This document shows positions 57,809-64,000 of a DNA stretch of 64,000 nucleotides, piece after piece. The DNA comes from Levilactobacillus tongjiangensis (GTDB lineage Bacteria > Bacillota > Bacilli > Lactobacillales > Lactobacillaceae): positions 17,517-81,516 of the forward strand of contig NZ_RHNY01000014.1 in the NCBI RefSeq assembly GCF_003946345.1. Reading direction: 5' to 3'. The translations under genes were made by a program, and so were the position numbers. Below the pieces are notes generated by a model that did no database searches, was not told the origin of the DNA, and saw only the letters and a program-made list of their open reading frames with translations. The stretch's first letter is position 1, and the number at the start of each line of letters is the position of its first letter.

Positions 57809-58489
57809 ATGGAGAAACAAGGTTTGCAAGTTGCCATTGACGGTCCAGCATCGGCCGGCAAAAGTACCGTGGCAAAAATCGTTGCCCAACGTTTTCACTA
57901 CATATATTGTGATACGGGTGCTATGTACCGTGCGATTACTTGGAAAGTGTTACAGGCTGGTGTGGGTCTGACCGATGAAGCAGCGGTCAAACAATTGCTG
58001 GATCAAATCACCATTCGGTTTGAACCAGGCACCCCAGTGCAAAAGGTGTTTGTTGACGACACCGAAGTCACCTTGGCCATCCGCCAACCTGACGTGACCA
58101 ACTCCGTTTCAGCAGTGTCCGCCTTGCCCGCCGTTCGAGAAGAGTTGACGGCTCGTCAACGGGATATCGCGGATGCTGGGGGTATCGTCATGGACGGTCG
58201 CGACATTGGGTCGACCGTCTTGCCTAAGGCAGAAGTAAAAATCTTCCTAGTGGCCAGCGTGGAGGAACGCGCACAACGGCGCTTGAAGGATAATGCGGCC
58301 AAGGGCATTGAGACACCTTTAGCAACATTAAAGCATGAAATCGAGGAACGGGATCGGAAAGATTCGACACGAAAGGTCTCTCCATTGACCCAAGCGGCGG
58401 ATGCCATTCGGTTAGATACGACCTCGATGAGCATCGAACAGGTGGCTGATAAAATCGCCGAAATCATTTCTGAAAAAGAATCCCACTAG
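57809..58489 (+). CDS. cmk: (d)CMP kinase
   Basis: 226 aa. P-loop AIDGPASAGKSTVAK (about residues 9-23), then the CMP-binding insert with DTGAMYRAIT and MDGRDIGSTVLP. Phosphorylates CMP/dCMP. ATG 57809 follows ATAGGAG; the frame could open at TTG 57800, which is less likely. Confidence 0.95.
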   Translation: MEKQGLQVAIDGPASAGKSTVAKIVAQRFHYIYCDTGAMYRAITWKVLQAGVGLTDEAAVKQLLDQITIRFEPGTPVQKVFVDDTEVTLAIRQPDVTNSVSAVSALPAVREELTARQRDIADAGGIVMDGRDIGSTVLPKAEVKIFLVASVEERAQRRLKDNAAKGIETPLATLKHEIEERDRKDSTRKVSPLTQAADAIRLDTTSMSIEQVADKIAEIISEKESH

Positions 58490-58568
58490 ATATAGGCATT
58501 TTACTAGCTTTTACTAGCATAATCAGCTAAAATAGTATATAGAGTTGTCGCAAGGAGGAAAAATTCGC

Positions 58569-59879
58569 ATGAGTGAAAATGGCACGAGTCAAAACAATGA
58601 AAACAATGAGTTATTAGATGCTTTAAACAGCATCGATAACGTCAAGGTCGGTGACGTCGTTAAGGGTGAAATCTTAACGATTGATGACGACCAACAAGCA
58701 ATCGTTGGTATTGCAGATACTGGTATCGAAGGGGTCGTTCCCAAGAAGGAACTCTCAACTAAGCCAGTTGATGACATTAATGAAGTAATTAAAGTTGGTG
58801 ACGTCTTGGATCTCGTCGTTATCTCACGGATCGGAACTGACAAGGAAGGCGGTAGCTACTTACTGTCTCAACGTCGTTTGGAAGCCCGTAAGGTTTGGGA
58901 CGATATTCAAAAGGAATTCGAAGCAGGTCATACGTTAACTGCCCCTGTTACCCAAGTGGTTAAGGGTGGGTTAGTTGTTGATGCCGGTGTTCGTGGTTTC
59001 GTTCCCGCATCAATGGTTTCTGATCACTTCGTCGAAGATCTTGCGCAATTCAAGGGCCAAACCTTGGAATTCAAGATCGTTGAAATCGAACCTAGCGAAA
59101 ACCGGTTGATCTTATCACACCGTGCTATCGTTGAAAAGGAACGCGCTGCACAAAAAGAAGAAATCATGGCTAAGTTAACTGCTGGCGACATTGTCGACGG
59201 TAAAGTTGCTCGTCTGACTAACTTCGGTGCATTCGTTGATCTTGGTGGCGTCGATGGTTTGGTCCATGTTTCTGAAATCGCCTTTGAACGGGTTGAAAAG
59301 CCTAGCGATGTTCTGAAGGTTGGCCAAGACGTTAAAGTTAAGGTCTTATCTGTAGACCCAGACCGCGACCGGATCTCTCTTTCCATCAAGCAAACCTTAC
59401 CAGAACCTTGGGACGGTATCGAAGACAAAGCCCCACAAGGCAGCGTCTTAGACGGAACTGTTAAGCGTTTGACTAGCTTTGGGGCCTTCGTTGAAGTATT
59501 CCCTGGCGTTGAAGGCTTGGTTCACATTTCCCAAATTTCTCACCAACACATCGCAACGCCTGCTGACGTTTTGAAGGTTGGTCAAGAAATCAAGGTTAAG
59601 GTCTTAGATGTTCGTCCAGACGATCACCGTTTGGCATTGTCCATCAAGGCTCTTGAAGAAAAGCCACAATCTGGTGACGAAGGTTCTGAGAACCGGAGCA
59701 GCAGTAACAACAACCGTAGCCGGAGCAACAATGGCGGTAACAACAACCGTCGTCGTAACAACCGGAACAGTGCTGAAACTTCAACGGCTAACGCCCCAGA
59801 AGAAAGCACCGGTTTCTCTTTGGGCGATCTGATTGGTGATAGCTTGAAGAAAGATATGGAAGATAACGAAAACAACTAA
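58569..59879 (+). CDS. rpsA: 30S ribosomal protein S1
   Basis: 436 aa with four S1 domains, as in the short Gram-positive S1. Repeats such as RLTNFGAFVDLGGVDGLVHVS (near 210) and its copy near 297 are plain. The C-terminus is Asn/Arg/Ser-rich (about 380-415). It aids mRNA binding. Strong codon bias suggests high expression. GCAAGGAGGAA precedes ATG 58569; the frame extends upstream to 58545 without a site. Confidence 0.93.
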   Translation: MSENGTSQNNENNELLDALNSIDNVKVGDVVKGEILTIDDDQQAIVGIADTGIEGVVPKKELSTKPVDDINEVIKVGDVLDLVVISRIGTDKEGGSYLLSQRRLEARKVWDDIQKEFEAGHTLTAPVTQVVKGGLVVDAGVRGFVPASMVSDHFVEDLAQFKGQTLEFKIVEIEPSENRLILSHRAIVEKERAAQKEEIMAKLTAGDIVDGKVARLTNFGAFVDLGGVDGLVHVSEIAFERVEKPSDVLKVGQDVKVKVLSVDPDRDRISLSIKQTLPEPWDGIEDKAPQGSVLDGTVKRLTSFGAFVEVFPGVEGLVHISQISHQHIATPADVLKVGQEIKVKVLDVRPDDHRLALSIKALEEKPQSGDEGSENRSSSNNNRSRSNNGGNNNRRRNNRNSAETSTANAPEESTGFSLGDLIGDSLKKDMEDNENN

Positions 59880-59898
59880 TACGTTTGGTTGAGAAATG

Positions 59899-59950
59899 GG
59901 TCTGGAGCGGAACTTTGTTGGTTTCGTTCTGGACCTTTTTCACGTCAAAT
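59899..59950 (+). terminator. Terminator of rpsA
   Basis: GGTCTGGAGCGGA pairs with TTCGTTCTGGACC at 59933-59945 (13 positions, several G-U), followed by TTTTT. Confidence 0.8.
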
Positions 59951-59975
59951 GTAGCAATTTAAGGAGGGATTTATA

Positions 59976-61283
59976 GTGGCATTTCCAGTAGTTGCCATTG
60001 TTGGCCGCCCAAACGTGGGAAAGTCGACCCTGTTTAACCGGATCGCCGGCGAACGGATCTCCATCGTCGAAGACACCCCAGGGGTTACCCGTGACCGAAT
60101 TTATACGCGAGCCGAATGGCTGGGAACTGAATTTCGGATGATCGACACCGGTGGGATCGACCTCGGCGATGAACCATTTTTAACACAAATTACGCAACAA
60201 GCAGAAATTGCAATTGATGAAGCCGACGTTATCGTCTTCATCGTGAGCGCCCCTGAGGGTGTGACCGATGCTGATGAAAAGGTGGCCAAAATCCTGTACC
60301 GTGCCGATAAGCCGGTCATGTTGGCTGTCAACAAGGCGGATAATCCCGAAACTCGGGAATCCATCTACGACTTCTATTCACTTGGTTTCGGTGATCCATA
60401 TCCCGTTTCTGGGGTCCATGGTCTCGGTTTAGGGGACCTGTTGGATGCCGTTGTGAAGAAATTCCCTGAAGATGATGGTGCGCCAAAGGACGATTCTATT
60501 CGCTTTAGTTTGATTGGTCGGCCTAACGTCGGGAAGTCGTCGTTGGTCAACGCCATGCTTGGTGAAGACCGGGTGATTGTTTCCAACATTGCTGGTACCA
60601 CGCGTGATGCCGTCGATACCAAGTTTACCGCTGACGACACCAAATTTACGATGGTCGATACGGCCGGAATTCGTAAAAAAGGGAAAGTCTACGAAAACAC
60701 GGAACGTTATAGTGTTATGCGGGCGATGCGGGCGATTGATGATTCAGACGTGGTTCTGGTGGTCTTGAACGCCGAAGAGGGAATTCGGGAACAGGATAAA
60801 CGGGTTGCCGGTTACGCTCACGAAGCAGGTCGAGGTATCATTATTTTGGTCAACAAGTGGGATACCTTGAAGAAGGATAACCATACGTTGACGGACTTCC
60901 AGAACCTAATTCGTCTGGAGTTCCAATACCTGAGTTATGCACCGATCGTCTTCGTTTCCGCTAAGACGGGTCAGCGGCTAGAACAGTTGCCGGACCTAAT
61001 CAAGAAAGTTTCGGCTAACCACAACAAGCGGGTGCAGTCCGCAACGTTGAACGACGTTGTGATGGATGCTATCGCTTTGAACCCAACGCCTTCCGATAAT
61101 GGGAAGCGGCTCCGGGTTTATTACGCCACCCAGGTGGCTGTGGCGCCACCAACTTTCGTGGTCTTCGTTAACAATCCGAAGATGATGCACTTTTCCTATG
61201 AGCGATTCTTAGAGAACCAAATTCGTGCTAGTTTCGATTTCGAAGGGACACCGATCCATTTGATCGAGCGTGCCCGGAAGTAG
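59976..61283 (+). CDS. der: Ribosome biogenesis GTPase Der (EngA)
   Basis: 435 aa with two tandem G domains: [11 protein letters not shown] (residues 9-19) and [11 protein letters not shown] (near 184), each with its DTGG/DTAG and NKAD/NKWD motifs, then a C-terminal KH-like domain. Needed for 50S assembly. The start is GTG 59976 behind AAGGAGG. Confidence 0.97.
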   Translation: MAFPVVAIVGRPNVGKSTLFNRIAGERISIVEDTPGVTRDRIYTRAEWLGTEFRMIDTGGIDLGDEPFLTQITQQAEIAIDEADVIVFIVSAPEGVTDADEKVAKILYRADKPVMLAVNKADNPETRESIYDFYSLGFGDPYPVSGVHGLGLGDLLDAVVKKFPEDDGAPKDDSIRFSLIGRPNVGKSSLVNAMLGEDRVIVSNIAGTTRDAVDTKFTADDTKFTMVDTAGIRKKGKVYENTERYSVMRAMRAIDDSDVVLVVLNAEEGIREQDKRVAGYAHEAGRGIIILVNKWDTLKKDNHTLTDFQNLIRLEFQYLSYAPIVFVSAKTGQRLEQLPDLIKKVSANHNKRVQSATLNDVVMDAIALNPTPSDNGKRLRVYYATQVAVAPPTFVVFVNNPKMMHFSYERFLENQIRASFDFEGTPIHLIERARK

Positions 61284-61383
61284 GACTTGAGTAGCATAGG
61301 ACCAGCTTTTGCCGTGATTTTAACGATTTTTTATTAAAAAACACGATTCTTGACCGATAATTGCTAAAAAATGGCGTTATCCC

Positions 61384-61412
61384 TTGTCATGCAAGGCTTC
61401 CTGTGCTATCTT
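61384..61412 (+). promoter_or_regulatory. Promoter of hup
   Basis: TTGTCA (61384-61389), 17-bp spacer, TATCTT (61407-61412). Confidence 0.6.
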
Positions 61413-61522
61413 TGATAAAGAAATGATGCGGCTGACCGTATTTGTTTCATCATTTTTGGACCACTCAAAAATGACCACTAGATGTCATTCATCTAATCTT
61501 CTTTCAGGAGGTGAATTCAAAC

Positions 61523-61798
61523 ATGGCAAACAAAGCACAATTGGTTAGCGACGTTGCAACTGCAACTGGTTTAACTAAAAAGGACGCAACTGCTGCAGTT
61601 GATGCAGTATTCGATTCTGTCCAAGCAACGTTAGCTAAAGGCGAAAAGGTTCAACTGATCGGCTTTGGTAACTTTGAAGTACGTGAACGTGCAGCTCGTA
61701 AGGGCCGTAACCCACAAACTGGACAAGAAATCCAAATCCCAGCAAGCAAAGTACCTGCATTCAAGCCAGGTAAAGCTTTAAAGGATGCTGTTAAATAA
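61523..61798 (+). CDS. hup: DNA-binding protein HU
   Basis: 91 aa nucleoid protein. It shows [20 protein letters not shown] (about residues 46-65), the HU signature with the DNA-binding arms, and ends [15 protein letters not shown] 61523 follows AGGAGG; a GTG at 61511 overlaps that site. The der-hup-TPR order is usual in lactobacilli. Confidence 0.96.
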   Translation: MANKAQLVSDVATATGLTKKDATAAVDAVFDSVQATLAKGEKVQLIGFGNFEVRERAARKGRNPQTGQEIQIPASKVPAFKPGKALKDAVK

Positions 61799-61818
61799 TC
61801 TTATTTAGCGAGTAGAGG

Positions 61819-61849
61819 GCCAGTACGGTGAATGCCGGGCTGGCTTTTT
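61819..61849 (+). terminator. Terminator of hup
   Basis: GCCAGTACGG pairs with CCGGGCTGGC (one mismatch, one G-U), followed by TTTTT. Confidence 0.8.
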
Positions 61850-61974
61850 GCTACCCTTAATTAAATTCAAGTAACAGTGAAGTAGCGGGATAATTGATGC
61901 TGGCGAGGGTTTTTACTTCGCAAGTCACCTTGAATTGCGTATAATTAACTGTTGCGTTAAAAAAATTAGTATTG

Positions 61975-62160
61975 CCGCTTACGGCCGCCCAGGAGGGTGC
62001 TAGCTGTGGGGAACGGAGCAAGCCTGAAAAGCGGTCTTGCTCCTCACGTGTGAGCCCCGCTAAGTTCATGCGAGTCTCTCACGCGTCCCACGCTGTAAAT
62101 TGGCTGAGAAACGCCAATTAACACCGCTGTCACGGTCAGCACCCTCCTGGGCGACCTCCG
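61975..62160 (+). repeat. Structured repeat E14 (subtype 1a, + orientation)
   Basis: P1 is a perfect 16 bp, CGCCCAGGAGGGTGCT 61986-62001 / AGCACCCTCCTGGGCG 62138-62153. P4 is GGAGCAAG 62015-62022 / CTTGCTCC 62036-62043 with loop CCTGAAAAGCGGT. P5 CGTGTGAG / CTCTCACG keeps pairing (one T-T) although it has lost the TTGAAG sequence of other copies. P6 contains AATTGGC 62098-62104 / GCCAATT 62113-62119. The outer edge TTGCCGC at 61974 matches other copies. Confidence 0.82.
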
Positions 62161-62367
62161 GCTACGATTGTGATATTTATGACAACATATTGAGCAAACG
62201 CAATCTGTGCTAGTCGTAGTATGTTGGGTAACTTTGATATATCACGGTTGTTAGGCGATTACTGTAACCAGATTCAACATTTATGAAGTCAGTTGTAAAG
62301 CTTAAGTGATTTAAAATTTCAGCCGAACTATACAGCAACTTGAGGTTAAATTTGAGACATCAAAGTA

Positions 62368-62550
62368 GCCGGAGGTTGTTAGGGGTGGTACCGTGGTGTC
62401 GACGGTGTTGGTTGGCGTTTTGAGCCGACCTACAGCGTGGGACGAGCTTGAAGCCGTGGTGAACTGGCCATGGCTTCAAGTCGAGGCCAAAGACCGCACC
62501 ACAGGCTTTGGCCGGTCCCCACCACGGCTGCCACCCCTAACAACCGTAGG
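62368..62550 (-). repeat. Structured repeat E15 (subtype 1a, - orientation)
   Basis: P1 is a perfect 15 bp, GGTTGTTAGGGGTGG 62374-62388 / CCACCCCTAACAACC 62531-62545. P2 is CCGTGGTG 62391-62398 / CACCACGG 62520-62527, where other copies have CTGTG/CACAG: both sides changed. P5 is CTTGAAG 62447-62453 / CTTCAAG 62474-62480. P4 is GGCCAAAG 62485-62492 / CTTTGGCC 62506-62513, loop ACCGCACCACAGG. It faces E14 across about 210 bases without an ORF. Confidence 0.82.
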
Positions 62551-62609
62551 CGGGCTACGTGGATATAACCAAATAGATAATACAAAAGATTCAAGATGGA
62601 GGCGGGTCA

Positions 62610-63869
62610 ATGAGTTACGCAGAAACGGCACTCGATGAACTGGAAAAGGGACAACTCGAAGATTTTAAAAAGCAATATGCGTTGGCACTACGCCACGATG
62701 ACGATGACACGTTGTTTAGTTTGGGTGAGGAACTCTATTCGTTAGGTTTCTTGAACCAATCCCGACGAATCTACGAGAAACTCCTCAAGAAGTACCCGGA
62801 TGAAGACGAGTTGCGAACGAACCTCGCAGACATTGCCATTGATGAAGATAAGAACGACGAGGCGCTAGAATATTTAAATCAGGTCCAACCTGGCTCACCA
62901 GCCTACGTGGAATCCCTGATGGTGGCTGCCGACCTCTATCAGACCCAGGAACTTTTCGAAGTCAGCGAACAAAAACTCTTAACGGCCAAAAAATTAGCCC
63001 CTGACGAACCCGTGATTACGTTTGCGCTGGCGGAACTCTACTTCACCATGCGGGAGTTCAGAAAGGCCATTCCGTTGTATTTAGACCTGATTACGGCAGG
63101 GACGACCGAATTGTCCCGCGTCAACCTGGTCGAACGGCTGGGGGTTGCTTACGCCAACGCTGGTCGCTTTGAACAGGCGATTGGCTACTTGAAGCAGATC
63201 CACACGGGGGACATGACGCCCGATGTAAAATTTGAAACGGCCTTTACTTACCTGCAACTGAAGGAACGGTCGACTGCCATTCGCTTGTTTGAGGAGTTAA
63301 AGGACAGTGATGCCCATTACACGTCCCTATATCCTTACCTGGGACAAGCACTGGAGCAGGAAAACCGGCTAGATGAGGCTTTAAAAGCCCTTCAGGAAGG
63401 TTTAGGCGTCGACCAGTACAATGAGAAGCTCTGGTTACAGGCGGCCCACGTGGCCACTAAATTGGACGATGAAGAGCTCGCTGAACGTTACCTAAAGAAG
63501 GGGCACGAGCTGGATGCCGATGATATCGCAGCGGTTATTCAACTCAGCAACCTGTATGTGAAGCAGGAACGGTGGGCGGAGAATGCCGAGTTGGCTAAAC
63601 CGTACTTGGCCAACGAAGATGCTGATCCACAGCTATATTGGAATTTAGCAGTCACGGCGAACCATCAGGAGGACTTTGTGGCAGCCCGTAAGTACTACGA
63701 TGCCGCGCGGCCGTTCTTCATGGATCAACCGGACTTCCTGAAGCCAGCGATTTACTTCTATCGTGAAGAAGGGGACAGTGATGTCGTCGTTAACTTGCTA
63801 CAGGCGTACGTGAAAGTCGTTCCGGATGATGCTGAAATGGCACTTATGCTGGAAGGCTATGAAGACTAA
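62610..63869 (+). CDS. Tetratricopeptide repeat protein
   Basis: 419 aa made almost wholly of TPR helix pairs, e.g. FLNQSRRIYEKLLKKYPDED (near residue 49) and RFEQAIGYLKQI (near 187). Cytoplasmic, no signal peptide. Conserved downstream of hup in lactobacilli and in Bacillus (YpiA-like). Such proteins are scaffolds; the partner is unknown. ATG 62610 has GGAGGCGG before it. Confidence 0.88.
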   Translation: MSYAETALDELEKGQLEDFKKQYALALRHDDDDTLFSLGEELYSLGFLNQSRRIYEKLLKKYPDEDELRTNLADIAIDEDKNDEALEYLNQVQPGSPAYVESLMVAADLYQTQELFEVSEQKLLTAKKLAPDEPVITFALAELYFTMREFRKAIPLYLDLITAGTTELSRVNLVERLGVAYANAGRFEQAIGYLKQIHTGDMTPDVKFETAFTYLQLKERSTAIRLFEELKDSDAHYTSLYPYLGQALEQENRLDEALKALQEGLGVDQYNEKLWLQAAHVATKLDDEELAERYLKKGHELDADDIAAVIQLSNLYVKQERWAENAELAKPYLANEDADPQLYWNLAVTANHQEDFVAARKYYDAARPFFMDQPDFLKPAIYFYREEGDSDVVVNLLQAYVKVVPDDAEMALMLEGYED

Positions 63870-63948
63870 CTGAAGTGCACTATAGAAAAGGATGCCGCGG
63901 GGTGTTCTTTTTGGCTCTTTGTCAACCGGTGTTGATGAAGGGATTTTC

Positions 63949-63985
63949 AGAGGTTCAATTCACTTTCGAATTGGACCTCTTTTTT
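63949..63985 (+). terminator. Terminator downstream of the TPR gene
   Basis: AGAGGTTCAATTC pairs with GAATTGGACCTCT (13 bp, one G-U), 6-nt loop, followed by TTTTT. Confidence 0.85.
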
Positions 63986-64000
63986 GTATTCTGATTTTGA

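Noticed and set aside
181..62550. CRISPR array as explanation for the repeats
   Set aside because: Units are long, dispersed over the window, in both orientations and without regular spacers; no cas genes are present.
181..62550. The repeats as ordinary Rho-independent terminators
   Set aside because: No T-run follows the outer stems, several copies lie just after a separate strong terminator, and the branched fold is far larger than needed.
62393..62638. 81-aa ORF over repeat E15
   Set aside because: Starts inside the P2 helix and overlaps the TPR gene start; a by-product of the GC-rich repeat.
1..64000. tRNA or rRNA genes
   Set aside because: None of the conserved tRNA (GGTTCRA-type arm with cloverleaf) or rRNA segments was recognised in the window.

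Overview
The window is a chromosomal segment of a low-to-mid GC Gram-positive bacterium of the family Lactobacillaceae. The evidence is conserved gene order: phoH-ybeY-dgkA-era-recO, glyQS, dnaG-rpoD, trmK-nif3-pepT, dnaE...pyk, xerD-ribT-scpAB-rluB-ribU, and ypbB-recQ-lysM-cmk-rpsA-der-hup-TPR. An LPQT-type sorting signal, CtsR/CcpA-style sites, and TTG/GTG starts behind strong AGGAGG sites agree. The pfkA gene that normally sits between dnaE and pyk in homofermentative relatives is absent, and a transaldolase-like gene stands there instead. That fits an obligately heterofermentative lactobacillus (Levilactobacillus-like), but the species cannot be fixed from sequence alone.

Layout. 1-1000: terminator of an upstream gene, then three structured repeats. 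1040-5186: wall teichoic acid genes (two CDP-glycerol glycerophosphotransferases, the TagG permease) coupled to endonuclease IV. 5250-8413: methyltransferase, PPDK/PEP-synthase regulator, rpsU, quinone-oxidoreductase-like gene. 8551-10021: a decayed IS200/IS605-type tnpB element. 10576-15327: yqeY, GNAT, then the phoH-ybeY-dgkA-era-recO operon. 15700-20486: an accessory block between recO and glyQ, made of a leucine-rich-repeat surface protein broken by one amber codon and a marR-MFS pair. 20530-27982: T-box-controlled glyQS, an SdpI-like protein, dnaG-rpoD. 28487-35030: accessory genes (secreted CAP protein, Rrf2 regulator, MmpL transporter, small membrane protein). 35631-47741: trmK, nif3, pepT, clpB, dnaE, transaldolase-like, pyk. 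48703-63869: cvfB-like, xerD, ribT, scpAB, rluB, FMN riboswitch-ribU, ypbB-recQ, LysM protein, cmk, rpsA, der, hup, TPR protein.

The most unusual content is not protein coding. At least fifteen copies of a roughly 100-200 bp structured repeat lie only in gaps between genes. Copies differ greatly in sequence but fold to one plan: an outer stem P1 (8 to 25 bp, different sequence nearly every time), P2 (CTGTG/CACAG), P3 (GGGAC/GTCCC) closing two hairpins P4 and P5, and a hairpin P6 between P3 and P2. Stems change with compensation between copies, while the P4 loop (CCT..GCGGT) is conserved. Most copies form convergent pairs. One copy is a chimera of two subfamilies and two have lost their interior. 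I do not recognise this family. It behaves like a structured RNA or a structured non-autonomous mobile element and is the best candidate here for an undescribed system. Copies are called E1-E15 below. '+' orientation means that the segment containing TGTGGGGA reads on the + strand.
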